A stretch of 64,000 nt of DNA from Sphaerosporella brunnea (GCA_008704415.1 VXIS01000260.1:1-64000); one strand, 5' to 3'; positions 21,831 through 34,330 are shown, counted from the first letter of the stretch. Made by a program: numbers and translations. Notes: generated by a model from the letters alone, not told the origin.

Positions 21831-24800
21831 GCTGCTCGGCACGGGCTGACAGGCGTTGCGCAAAGCAGTATTAACTTTTACAGTCCCCCGAATGTACTAT
21901 AGTACACTGCTGGACGAACATCCAGAAAGCAAAAATCCCTCGTGGTGACCAGATTCGGAGGGCCTCCCGCCGTGATTGTTTTCGGGGAACTGTGGAGATA
22001 TGTCGAAACTTCTTGCCCGCGATCATCGATCGGAGACGCAGCATTGGGATTCTAGACACGCAAACGGCGGTGTTTATTTTGACGATGATGCAGGGGAGGG
22101 ATGGATGCGGCCAACCGGACGGTTCATGACACCATCGTTGGGGGAATTGTTTGTGGCTGTGGTGGTGGTGTTTGAGTTCGAGATGTCGAAATGACTCCAT
22201 GCGTGGGGGATTCGATCTTAGATCGAGATGGAAGTCGGAGCTGGAAAGCCGTGGTGGTTGCTCGGCCGCTTTTGGAAGTAATTGGTAGGAAGATTCGAAA
22301 TTGAAATTGCAGTGTAGCTGGAATGTTTGGAAGCGGTGTGTTGTTTATTCCCACCTACTCGGCGAGGGTGTCGGCGGGAAGCCTCGCGGACATATCGAGA
22401 TCCGGATATCCGCGAGTGCAAAGGAAAGGCGGCGGCTGCTGCTGCTGCTGACCACTCGGACGTCCAGGGAAGGTCGTTTCGCATGGCTTTCTGGAACTGT
22501 CTAACAGCGGGAACCTCCGCGGCCGTCTCGCGGTTGGCGAATGAAACTGCTGAAAGCGTGAGAAATTGCGGTCAAGAAGGCGTTGGGTAATACCTTCCCA
22601 CGTCAAGACGTCTTCGCCGTCAAGGGGATCAAGCGAATGAAATCTCTTCGGGGCTGCGAGCACAGGCAAGCCAAGTCGTATGACCTCTGGCCATGTACGA
22701 AGAGACCCTCCTGGCGCAGTTCCCCATTCTCGTCAGCAAGTGCCTCCCTCCCCCGCCCCCATCGAGTGCACGTGCACGCTGCCTGCCGGTCGAAATTCCT
22801 GAAGAGAAAAAAAATCGCACTCGCCGGCTATTCTCCTTCGAGAATTAGAGTTTGGCCGGCACGTCTTGGAAGCGTCTCGGTGGGGCAGGTTCCCTGTGCC
22901 TGTGCGCGGTGATGTGAGCCGGCGCCCGTCGACGTCGGAGTGCTGGCACCGCCCACGGGCCATGTTCCATGCGCTCCTGCGCGTGGGGGAAAGCAGTGCG
23001 GGGGGTGCGACGCGTCTGCGGAGGTTCTCGACCCCGGTGCTGGCTAGAGATGCAGAGCAGATCAGTGGGCACGGTTGAGGGTTGCAGAGATCAGAAATTT
23101 CAGCTGAGATCGGGGGAAGCGAAGGTTGTTTTATATTTGCTGGGGGGTTGCAGCAACGAGTGATCGCAGGTGAACAGCTGCGCAGCTTTTTTTTCTGCGG
23201 CACAACCCTCATCCATCCCACGGAAGCTGCTCACACACACCTGGTGATCGCCAGCAGTTGGCGTTTACGCGGAATCAAACATTGCTCGGTACCTTCGCTT
23301 GCGGCGGATGCACGACGGATCTCCTAGGTACCTTGTGCGGTCATGCTCAGGTGCGGTGGCACATTCGCCTGCCTGCCCATGGCCAAGGTAGGGCAGAGCA
23401 CACCTGGCCCTGGCCTGCCTGCCAGCCAGCCGGCCTGATGGTGACAGTGATGGTGACCGTGCTGCTGCTGCTGGCTGGAGTTAGCTGGCGGCTGCTAATA
23501 AGCCCGGTAGCACAAAACGTCAACAGCCAAGATCCAGCGCACGTAAAGCTAGCAACTGCTGCTCGCTGCTGCTGCCCTCCCAGAGTCTGCCTTCACTCCC
23601 CACGGTCACCAGAAGTTTATTTGCGTCCTGGAAGATGGATGCGCATCGGCAAATTGCTGCAGATCGTACCTTAATCTATTAACCACCCCCGGGTCCAGGT
23701 CCGGTCGTGGATTATTCTTACTGAGTGCTTCTCCACGTCCGCCGCAGCAGCACGTCACGGGAAAGTCGATCGCCGCCGTCTCTGCTCGCCTTGCGCACCA
23801 CCAAAAAACGAACACGCAAGACGTTGCCCTGCTGCTTCCCGAGCCCAGACGATCCTAAGCGCACTCCGAGCTTCTACACACACGCCGCCCGTGCTGGGCT
23901 GCCGCAACGAGCAGTCTCGCGGGCTTTTACCCCATACATACCTCCATGCTATGCTCCCTGCAAGCCGTCGAACGACGCCCCCGGCGATAACCGTCTCCAT
24001 GCGGTGCTAGTGCATACATACATACAGCCACCTGCTGATTCCCTTAGTTTTCACGATAAATTTGCACTAAGGCACCCACAAAAACTACTTGCCTCTTACC
24101 CTGCGTCCGCCTGTGGCGGGAAGTATATATACGCTCCGTTGGCCTGCTGCCTGCCTGCCTGACTGCCTGCTTTGCCTGAAAACGGATAGCCGTGTCGGAA
24201 AAAAAATTGCGAACTGAACTCCCTCCCAGAGTTGGCTTGCGAGTTGCAGGATGTCGACGTCGTGTTGTGGAATACACCCCACCCCCCCCTTTGTCTTTCC
24301 CACCGCCACCCCTTCACTGGACGCCGTGAGATGCAGTCGTGTCCGAGAATGGAGGGAGCCACGGAAGAGCTGAGACGTCGCGCGCATGTCATGGGGGCTC
24401 TAGACTGGATACCTCGCGAGTTATTACGTGCGTGGTCGCTGTCGAGCACCGGGGGCCCAGGAAGGCAGCTTGGACGTGCGGACGTGGAGGGCATCTCTGT
24501 AAGAGGAATCACGTCAGACTTCTGTGACCCGCCGCCGTCGGACCGCCGACTCGAGGGCTGCTGTGAGCGGGACTCAGAGGTAACAGTAACAGACTTGCTT
24601 TGCCTGACGCTCGAGGTCTGTGCCTTGCCTCGTCGCTCGAGGCACTGTGACTCGGTGTGGCAGTGCGCTTCGCCTTGTATCCATGGATCACGTTGGTGCC
24701 CTGGAGCAGAGCAGCAAGAGAGGCGGGCTTTATTACCTACTCCATGATGGAACGGTCTCAACTCTCCCTCTGGTAAACAAGCTACTTCTTGCAAGCTATA

Positions 24801-27400
24801 GTGAGCTGCAAACTCTGATGGCCGGAGAGGTTGAACCAGAGGATGTTTCGAGGAAAGGTTTTCACGGGGAAACATAACGGCGGCCTTGCACAGCGTACAG
24901 TATCATCCAGGCTTTCCTTAGCCCCCTCAAAAAAACATCTTTCGCGCCAGAAAAGCCTCTTGAAGACTTCAGAAGTATACTCTAGAGTCACCATGCATGA
25001 AACAACTGAGCGACAAAGTCCTAGAAAGCATCCCGAAAAATACAACTTACCCAAGCTCGTTTAGTCGGAAGCAAACGCCTCATAGCAGCAGACGGTAGGA
25101 CTCTATGATATGATATGATTCTCTCTCAGTAGACTATAGAGCAACAATCGCTACAGCAACAATGAACTGCTCGATGAGCTCGACGGCTTCACACACCGCG
25201 CGAGCCTATGTCCCGCAGACGTGTTGACGGCCGCCCTTGCGGCGTGGCCACGCGCAGACATCTGTCTGTCGCCGCCAGAGGAGGAGCGAAGAGGGAAGGG
25301 GGAGGGGGTGGTGGTGGGGGTGGAGTTCGGGGGGGTGGGATGTGGTGGGTTTATGGTGGTGGGGCTTCTTGTTTCTTCTTCCGCGGTGGTGGCGGCGCGG
25401 GTGGTGTCGGGGCTTTCCGCAACAAATCGTAATATGCGGACGACGTGTGTGACGATACTAGAAGTCATGTTATTCTGCGAGTGAGAGGCTGTGAACTGCT
25501 GCTGTCTGAAGACGCGGTCCCGCTGCTGAAAGTACCTGTGGCTATAATAAGAGGCTTTCCATTCAAGCTGGAGAGTGTCAGCTTGCGCTGATGTATGGCA
25601 CAGATTTATGTCTTCACGCGTAGCACTCGGCGGTGGAAATGCAACGCACTGCTTTCGTGCGAAATGACTCCCGTCCCCCGGATGTTTGAGTGAGATGCCC
25701 CCCCCTCCCCCTGTACGTACATGGAAAGAAGTCGATACAGCACGCATCGTCACTTTTTGGTCCTTTTTGGATTTTGGATTCGCCTGGCGCTGGCGCGGGA
25801 TAACTCGTTGAGAGTATTTTGGTAGAGGTCCATGGTTCCGTGTTGATTTCAAGCAGCTGTAAAAAAAAATACTCGGTGGTGCAGCGGTACAAAAAGAATT
25901 TGGAACCTCTTGGGGTGTGGCGGCTGGTTCGATTCTCCGGGGCTTTCCTCACGGGATCGATTATTCCCATGAGTGTCGAAACTGTCTTGGTTCTCTGAAG
26001 GAGTGAATCATTGTGGGTCACTCGTTGGGGGGGGGAGTGTGTGTGTACACGCAAGTTTATCGTCTGATCCGCCCATAACGCCTTGCTGAAGTAATCTCAA
26101 GGCCAAAGATATATATGCATAGTTCGGTAGAGAGGCTTAGACCTCTCTCTCTCACTGCTGGCAGATGTGACAGTTGCACTTGCGAGCCTCCTCAAACCAA
26201 AGGCTTTCCGGAACCGGGGGCTACCACGCACCGGAGTGTTCGGAGACCCACACCGCACATCCTGCAGGTGGCCAATTTGTGGCCAGATGCGGGGATCACA
26301 AACGTCGCACTTGTAGAAAGCCTGCTTTGCTATATCTATTGAGTCTAAGTAAACGTTGATCGTGTTGTTGGGCCGGGGGGGGGGCATCTTGGAGATAGGG
26401 AAATCATGAGCCGACATGGGTGGCATGTTCATCATCATCAACCGTACAAAGAAGGTATATAACTCTGAGAGTGTGTGGTGGCTTCTGTCGATTTCCGAGT
26501 TTTCTTTTAAAAAAGGGGAAAGGTTGCTGTGGACAAAAGCAATCCAGGTGCGATCGATCCTCTAAATTGTCGCCAGTGTTCTCTCTCGCGCGTATCGGTG
26601 GAATAGGAGGAGACAGCGACATGCCTAGGTCTCCACTGTATACGGTCTACACAGAAAAAGTGAGGAGCTGCAAAGAGCCCTGGTGTGTACATACATGGAG
26701 TCTTTTTTTTGTAATGCATATGGCAGCTTCGAGGTGATTGCTAGAATCCGGTTTTAGGTCCTTCGGCTGAAGGGCCATCGAGCGTTCTGCTCAGAAGATC
26801 ACGCCTAGAATATAGCTTGTCGTGGCAGACTTGAGGCTCCTGGGCCCACACCTGGGTCTGAGGTTGGGAGATTGTACATACGGTCTCAAGGTTTTCTGAA
26901 TTTTTGGTCTCAAAGGTTCTATTTCAGCTTTTCGTGGGTACTCACGGTCTGTCACTCGAGCTGTATGTGGGGGGGCTTTTTTCAAACAGCGTTTTTTCTG
27001 GCCCAGCTGTGCTCGTAGAGGCTACAAGTTTCTGGGCGTTCTGTCGCCCGAACAATTCGTCAGCCAAAACTAAGGCATTTCGGCCTCTCTCATTCGAACT
27101 CTTCGAGAAAAGGCTATGAGGAGATAGTTCCCTGAACTGTGCAAAGAATTTGGGGAATTGCACGGGTGATTGAATCGGAATCGCAGTTGTGTGTTTTATA
27201 TTCCTGACAGGTCTTGGGGCTTTCACCGTGGTTCATGTAGGATAGAGACATTTCACTGACACACCACTCGCTTGACTTCTTTTTGCATGTGGACGCTTTG
27301 GGTTTCGAGGTTGGCATGAATGAGGCTTCGAAAGGTCCCACCTGCCGGTGCTTGGTCGCACTAGTACACAGAAATCTACAGACAGCGGTAAAGAAGAGGA
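21831..27400. other. Centre-proximal region without supported gene (right arm)
   Basis: Mirror of 16206-21788. It differs by a G-rich segment of roughly 105 bp (about 25306-25410) that the left arm lacks, and by loss of several long A/T runs found in the left arm. No gene is supported. G-rich strings such as ggggg-a-ggggg-t-gg make part of it a G-quadruplex candidate. Confidence 0.5.
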
Positions 27401-28366
27401 TTAAGCCAGTAACATGAGTCCCGCCACAAAACTACCGATTACAACAGCTGCGGCCGTCCCGGGGCGATTGTTGCCAGCGCCGCCAGTACTAGAGGGTACG
27501 GATGAGGCCTCAGCAGATGTCGATGGCGCCGGCGTTTGGGCAGTTGGCCCAGCCGATGCGGAAGCAGAATTCGAGCTTCGTTTGGTGGAAGTTGGCTTCT
27601 CGGTGACCGTGGAAGCCGCTACAGAAGCAGATTGAGTCTTTGCGGTGTCTGGCTTTGACTTTGTCTTCGCGATCGTGCTTGACGCCGGGGTCGCATCAAA
27701 AGTAACGGTAGTTGCAACGGCGTCGAGCTTCGCTCCATACTTGGCGTCCGTCGGCAGCGCACCTTGAGGATTTGGAAAAACATCCGTCTTGAGTAGGCAG
27801 AGGTTTATTTTCCCCTCGGAATACTGTTGGTTCGCTGTCAGCTACGCTTGCTTCGGCGACAGGTTTCGAGGAGGATATCTACCTCGCAGTCTTCATATAC
27901 TTCGTCGCAGCACCAGTCTGTGACTGTTAGCATCCTATGGCACAAAGTAGACGGGCGGACATACCCGCGCTGCCATTCTGGCAGTGGCGTTTGCCCGGAC
28001 CACACTGTTGCTCCCAGCCCCAGCAAGCCGCATCTACAAAATAGCCGCTCTATCAGTACCAAGCGTACCCGAGATAGATGGGCATGTATACCTCCAGCAG
28101 GACAGCACCATAGCAGCGGGTCATTAGCCCGAGGGGCATATGCACAGCCACCATACGGGTCTCCAGCGCCTGCAATTTCGTTAGCAACTCCATGGCCAAG
28201 TCGAAAAGCGCAGCCACCAACAATCAGTTCTTTCTAAGGAGCCCTTCGCGCACGTAAACTTCTTCTCGGGGCGGAAGAAGTACTCGACCGTGTATTCTTT
28301 CGCAAGAACGGCCCAAGGGAGGGCGACGAGCACCGACACCGCCGTCCAGAGAGAATAGATATGCAT
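27401..28366 (-). CDS. Secreted Cys-rich protein, predicted GPI-anchored (right copy)
   Basis: Mirror of 15240-16205 with the same five-exon structure and the same 249-residue product: signal peptide, Cys framework ending WCCDEVYEDCE, Ser/Thr-rich stalk and a hydrophobic C-terminus without a charged tail. I saw no coding difference between the arms in the exons read. Confidence 0.8.
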
Positions 28367-29238
28367 TTTGCTGGGTTGAGGGGGGAGATTCGCCATTGTG
28401 GACAATGGGGACCCGAGATCTTATGTATCCTGGGCAACCCACAGAAATTTCGGCAATGCAGGTACTAACTGGTTAAACATTCAGGCCGACAGCGCAAGGC
28501 TTGGAGATCACCCTGAAATGCGGTGTAACATGGGAGGCCTTGATCCAGCGTCGAACCTTCTTTGGCCTCTACAGGCGGACTTCTATTTTCCGCTCACGGC
28601 GCTTGTGTTCAACGTCGGCATGTAGAACAAAGGGGCTATGTATGGTGCTTGCTTGCCAGCGCTAAAAGACTGAACAAGACTTTGAGATTCGCGACCGCTT
28701 CGGCTTGATCCTGTTCTTCTCGGCATCCCCTTTCGCAGCTAAAATGTCTTGACCGCGCTATGGCCGCCTTTGACCCATCTATTGTGTATTATACGGTTTA
28801 CCTTCTTCTCTGGGCGCGGGAATAACCCCCAGCAATTCCAAACTTGGCGATATCAGCGAGAGGGCTGACAAGCGAATTCGACAGCCAAGAGTATAAACCC
28901 AGATTTCATCCAGTCCAACTGCACGAAAGTGGAATATGCAGTCATCGCGGCTACTTAAACGTACTAACAACTACTGGGCGGCTTGATTATGCTTTTGTCA
29001 GCGGTCCAAGAAATGAGACCGTCCCACAGTGGTCAGCTCTTCAGACCCAGTAAGCACTGCAGGTTTCAGCTCCGCGTGCATGCATGCAAGCAATTCCTAC
29101 AACCATCCAAGGAAGTTGCCATCGTCAGACATCCCAAAAAAGGCGGCTGGTGCATCCTTGCACAGTTTTTGCGTTATAAATCACTGCCCACGACTGGAAA
29201 TCACCATCCCGAGGTTTTGCTACCGACCGCTCTTTTCG
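28367..29238. promoter_or_regulatory. Shared divergent promoter of the Cys-rich pair (right copy)
   Basis: Mirror of 14368-15239. Both flanking genes start here and run outward. No ORF in it has coding support. Confidence 0.4.
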
Positions 29239-30400
29239 ATGCCCGCCTACTTTGAGTTATCGACACTCGCTGCACTGCTGCTGGCGATCCCGACGCTGGC
29301 CGAGAAGCAGAACATCAACTACTACTTCAGGCCACAGTCAGGGAACTATCAGTGTGAGGTGTCATACTCTGATGGAACAGATCTGTCCATCGATTGTTAG
29401 TTCCCTCTTTTCGCCTACTTTTGCAGCCGTGCTGATCATCAGATAGGTGGCCCTGGCGATAAGTATGGCGGCTGCGCATGGACCTTGAACGCTGCAGGGA
29501 CTGAAAATGGAATTATGTGGTGTTGCCCACCAGGGGGTTTGTCGCCTTTTACTCGTGAGAAAGGCTGCCTGCTGATGGGCACACAGATCAGGCGTGCTGG
29601 AGATGGAAGGGCACTTGCCAGCCGGGGAGAAAGACGTGTCGGAGCGGAGCAACCAGTGCGTTCCAGCGCAGCCCAGCACGATAAGTCCATGTACTAACAG
29701 TTCCCAGCTTGGTGCTGCCATGAAGTCTACGAAGACTGCGAAGTATGAAGACCTTGGCTCCCACCCTTCGATACGGTCACTAAAACTTCTCCCAGTTCGA
29801 TCAAGGGAAAATCAATCTTTGCCTTCTAAAAACAGACCTGTTTAGAAACCCGATGAGAACTGCCCCGGCATCATTACCTCCGAATACGAGTGGTACAACC
29901 TATACGCGCACTATCGAAGTTAGTGCTGCGCCCGAGCTCTTCGGTACCACCGTTGCCTCGACCACAACCCTACCTACATCTGTCGAAGCAGCCTCGACCC
30001 GCTTATCCATCACATCAACCGTTCCCTCCGAGACCAAATACCGAAAACAAGCGATAGCGGAGGCGTCGGAATCAGTGCCGGTGCAGCAGCTGGTATCGGA
30101 ATCGGCGGCGTGTTAGCTTTTTTGGCCATCGTCGCCGGAGTTTTTCTGTTGCTGCGGAGGAGACGGCAAAAACTCGATATCGAGAGAAACGCCAGTGCAA
30201 GTAAATTGACGCCAGGGTCGCAGGGGTCGGTTTATGTCTGTGTAGAGGCGGATGGCCTTGAGACTCCCATACATGAGCTCCATAGTAAGGGTCGACCTTA
30301 TGAGCTTGACGCTGGTGCCAGGTCTGGGGAGCTGGAGGGTAGTCCTCTGGTTCATGTGCGAAGCCCAGTGATGTCTTTGGAGAACACAAACCATGGGTGA
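29239..30400 (+). CDS. Secreted Cys-rich protein with transmembrane tail (right copy, frameshifted)
   Basis: Exons 29239-29395, 29447-29536, 29587-29655, 29708-29742 and 29796-30400. A signal peptide (MPAYFELSTLAALLLAIPTL) precedes an ectodomain with the same framework as its neighbour: YYFRP, IDCGPGDKYGGCAW, MWCCPPG, DQACWRWKGTC, QPGRKTC, TWCCHEVYEDCE and GKINLCLLKTD. Then follow a Ser/Thr-rich stalk, a transmembrane helix (GGVLAFLAIVAGVFLLL), RRRRQK and a cytoplasmic tail of about 75 residues. This arm lacks one A near 30040 (ccaaatacc against ccaaaatacc in the left arm), which breaks the frame before the helix. Adding that base gives 957 nt and 318 residues. Layout resembles surface sensors, but the family is unrecognised. 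Confidence 0.75.
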
Positions 30401-31561
30401 CTGGAGACATATCGCCCAATAAACCAAAATGGTGGAAGATTGAAGTTAATGTTTATACTTAATGCCTTGGGAATGGAGTGTAGATATGCTTTTCGCGGTT
30501 AAAGGCCGGCAGCGCCTATGCATTTTTACAGGGAGTTTTTTTGGCATTGTCGGAGTGGTGGTAGTCTTCGAGGGCTGTTCCAACTAGATGGGTATTCCAC
30601 TGTCATTCCATATCACTCGAAGAACCATGTTCTTCAATGGTTGGGTGTTGGCCCATTATTGACCATCCATCACTCGATATTATACTTCCCGGACATTATT
30701 AAGAGAGTCCTGCACAGCGAGATCCTCTTCTGGCCTCCGCCCCATTGCTACCGCTGCTATACTTTCTCACTCCCAATCTGAAAAGATTCGGCAGCTTCTG
30801 CGACCACTGCCGGCATCTCTGTTTTCGAGTCCCCGTCCATGCCGCTAAAATATTCACGCGTTTTTCAACAAAAACGCATTCAAACCCCTTTGTTAAGACT
30901 GTCGCATGATCGCACACGTGCGAATCAGGCCCCAACAACAAGCTCACGGTGTGCACGAGGACGATCTATATCCTCATGGTTACATAACTCTCTCATACAT
31001 GTAGTTATGCGCTTTTTCGTCCTGGGCTTTAAAAAGCATCACACACCCATGAGTCTGAGCAGCGGCGATGGATCACAAATCCAAATGCTGTGGACCTAGG
31101 GATCGAGGTGACCTACAGAGCGGAGAACTTTACAACCGACGCCTCCCTATTTCAACAAGATATTCGCTGGAGACACATGTCTCCAAAGCGTGTTATTGCA
31201 GCAAAAGATCCGAGTGATGCAATCGGCGAGTGACGGTACATGATACGACTCGGGGTAAAGCCGACGTCGACAATCATTGATTGCTCCTGATATTGCCCTA
31301 CCCATAAACAATGCATCACAGAGCATCACCTTTGCTTGTATCAGAGTTGCAGTAGTACATGTGACTCCTTTTCCCTCGGCATGCTCGACTTCTTTTGTTT
31401 TCTTTCTCTTCCTGTTTGGCGGTCCAACCCACTTTGAGCCGAACTACCACCATCTCTCCCGCTCGTTACCACTCCATCACACCCCCCCTCCGTCACCAAA
31501 TCTTTATCGCAGCAGTCTTTCTCTCATTTCTTCCTGCAAATTTCCTACCTAACGTTCAGCT
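30401..31561. other. Intergenic, no supported gene (right arm)
   Basis: Mirror of 12046-13205. It contains the promoter side of the eIF4E-binding gene, including a pyrimidine-rich 5' stretch at about 31385-31550. Nothing else is supported. Confidence 0.5.
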
Positions 31562-33116
31562 ATGGCGCGTTTCCCGCCGCCAACTCCATTTGTCCGTCGC
31601 AAGTACTCCATTGATGAGCTTCTCTGGATGAGGAAGACTTTGAAGCACCTCGTCTGCCCCATCCCCAAGTTCAGCATGGATGCGTGGCAGTATGGCATCA
31701 TCAGGGTTTATTCCAGTGGTCTCAAGGTATGGACTTCTCCTTGTTCTTCATTGTTTGTTTCAACTCGTTCGATTGCTTGCATTCGTGTTTGTGTTTGTGT
31801 TTTTGTGTCATTGTACTGACGACATCATCAGGCCGACGTGCGTTCGGCGAACCGCCAACAGCGTCAACGCCAGCTGCAAATGACTCCACAGCAGCAGAAC
31901 AGCCTTCACCGCCAGATGCCCAACCCTCAGAACGGTGGCCCGCAGAACCACCTGAACCGTGGCAAAGTGAACATTCAGTTCAGTGATCAACAGCCCTACT
32001 TGAACCGTCGTGGAGGAAACACTCAGTTTGGTGGTCAGCAGACCCACACGAACCGTCATGTTAGAAAACCCCCGTAAGGTGGTTAGGATATCGCTAGGAT
32101 ATCTCTAGAAACTTGACTAACATACTCACTGTCTTGAAGGCTTCTCAGGCTCGGTTGCCCCCTCCTACCGGCTTTCAGCCCGGCGGGGCCATGCGTCCCC
32201 GCATCGAGCTGGACAGGATCGCTAGTGTTGTGTATGCGTCTGGCGATGTCAATGATACTCTTCGTCAGGGAATGATGCGCACTGCGCTTCGATACTACCC
32301 TCAAGCCGCTGCGAGGGCTCCTGTGACCATCCCAGTCGCCCAGAACATGGTATTTACTGGCTTCATCTCCCCGATGATCCTTGGAGGTCGTGATATGGAG
32401 GAGAAGCCTGCCCAGCCTGTGCGGGTTTCCGTTCCTATGAACAAGTCGCCGATTCCTAGTCCGAAGGATCTTTATGGTGGTTATCCCGCGGTTACTCTAG
32501 GAGCTGCTGGCTGCGTCAAGGGAACTGTTCAAGGCTTTGTTCCTGGGGGAACACTCAAATCCGTTCCTATCACTGCTGTGAGCCCCGTTGTGGAGAAGGA
32601 TCAGGAGCCCTTTGACGCCTCGAAGTGGGTTTTCACCTTTCCCGAGACGGCCGACATCAAGGCACAGGTGAAGTCCCCAGGAAACAGCTTCAACTTACAG
32701 GCTGCTGCTGGAAAGGCAGAGGTTTCCAACGATGGCTTGGCTAGCGGCAAGGGAAAGGCCAAGGAGACTCTTGTTGCTACTGGCGAGGAGTCTCGTATTG
32801 CTACTGATGAGGAGCTCGTCGTTGCTCCGCCTCCCATGTTGGGGTATGTTCAGCACCAATTTCCGACACTTTCATTTGAAAAGTTACTCATTGTTTTGCA
32901 GCATTAGATCTGCTCACGAGCATCAGATGGCATTCATCAAGGTAGGTCAACCAGGCGTGGAGCCATGGAAGAGTTGATGAGCTAATCTCCTTATTACAGT
33001 TCATGAAGCAGAAGAACCGCTCCCCTAGCATTACTCCCCAGAAGAAGGAAAACAAGGCGACTTCTTTCACCCCCGGAGAGGTCGAGACCATTGTTGGTAA
33101 CGGCGCTACCTGGTAA
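31562..33116 (+). CDS. Predicted eIF4E-binding (4E-T/4E-BP-like) protein
   Basis: Exons 31562-31726, 31832-32059, 32140-32843, 32902-32941 and 33000-33116 join to 417 residues. Residues about 14-21 read KYSIDELLWMRK, a perfect canonical eIF4E-binding motif (YxxxxL plus a hydrophobic residue), close to YTIDELF/YSMNELY-type sites of fungal Caf20 and Eap1 and to YTKEELL of animal 4E-T. The rest is disordered: a Gln/Asn-rich block (residues 60-120), a Pro-rich middle and a short conserved-looking end (IRSAHEHQMAFIKFMKQKN, final GNGATW). Intron 2 needs the weak donor gttaga to keep frame; the stronger gtaagg 11 bases on would not. The predicted role is cap-dependent translation control or mRNA storage. 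Function is inferred from the motif alone. Confidence 0.7.
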
Positions 33117-34330
33117 AAGCTATATGCAGAACTCTTCCTTCAACGACCTTCCTTTTACTTTAATTCCTGACAATGGTGCTTGTTATTTTTCGGGGATTGT
33201 ACAAAACGGGGTTGGTTGTAGTCGGAGAGGGAGGAAACGAAAAACATGGGCTTTTTGTTTGATCATAGCTTACATCATGTGGGGTTACAATTGACCACTC
33301 GGCTTGAGAAGCTGTGCCCCAGACTTGCACTATCTTCTTTTTTTTCTTTTTCTCTTCTTTTTCGTTTACGTTCGTTTGGATACTTGGTCCTTACTTTCCT
33401 TATTTCTTTCGGATGTCATGATATTGTTTGTCGAGAGATTTGCACGGGCATTGGTGGTAAAAATTCTTGCATTAGATAATAAAAGGCGCCCCAACGCTGC
33501 TGAGGAGAGTTATTCTACCGGTCAACCTTTCATGAGAGATCATCAAGCCTCACTTCGCCCCCAGCCTCCCCTTCCCCAAATCTAGAATGCGGCCTACTGA
33601 TCGGGTGAGTCAATACCGTCCTCTCTGCACACGCATGTAGAGTAGGTACTTGGGCATGCACCAGGTACCCGTGATAGGGAACCCTAAGTACTTATCTACT
33701 TGTCCTGAATGGCGGAGATGTCGACTTGGCCGTGCACAATGTAGCATTCGACCAAGTGAGTGAGTCAACAGTACGATATCAGACATTCGGAATTCCCAAA
33801 CCTAATCGTTATATGTCGCAACCTGAGATGGCTGAAAAAAAAAAAAAAAAAAAAAAAAATGTTACTCGCATTCAAACCGGCTTCCAGCACGGAAACGCAA
33901 CTTCGGAGTCGGTCTGCAATGCAAGTCCATCATCATCAAAGAAGAAGTTACTATCCGCCAACCGTATACCACGAAAACCATGAGGAAGTTCTGAAAGAAC
34001 TTGTTGTGGTCAACGTGGAGATAATATGGCGTTTTTTTGTGCAGGGGGATGGGGTTGGGGTTGGGGGTGGGATGGTGTGATCGATTTCTCGAATGTTGGA
34101 TCACTTCTCACGCACGCAAGCGGAGGCGGCCCCGAGAAGAAAAGCGGATGGTTATTTTGTGTACATATGGTGTATGCAACCGCAGTCTTCCCATGACGGA
34201 ACCCGTAAATCAAACAACTCCGAACCGAAGCGCCTAGTTACCAAAGAAAGTTGTGCCGTTATTTTGCCCGTTGTGAAAAAGAAAAAAGAAAAGGCAGAAA
34301 AAAAAAGTGGAAAGCCTAGGTTGAGGCCTT
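33117..34330. other. 3' flanks of convergent genes (right arm)
   Basis: Mirror of 9298-10490. It contains a run of 25 A at 33835-33859 that is only four bases long in the left arm. No gene is supported. Confidence 0.55.

Noticed and set aside
20404..23221. Mirror-image ORFs of 100-200 codons on both strands around the centre
   Set aside because: They are the same DNA read twice through the palindrome. The frames rest on CAG, GGGCGG and similar simple repeats and carry no motif.
25860..25945. tRNA-like stretch with ggttcgattc (also 17699-17775 in the left arm)
   Set aside because: The T-stem bases do not pair around ggttcgattc, and no acceptor or anticodon stem can be drawn, so it is not supported as a tRNA.
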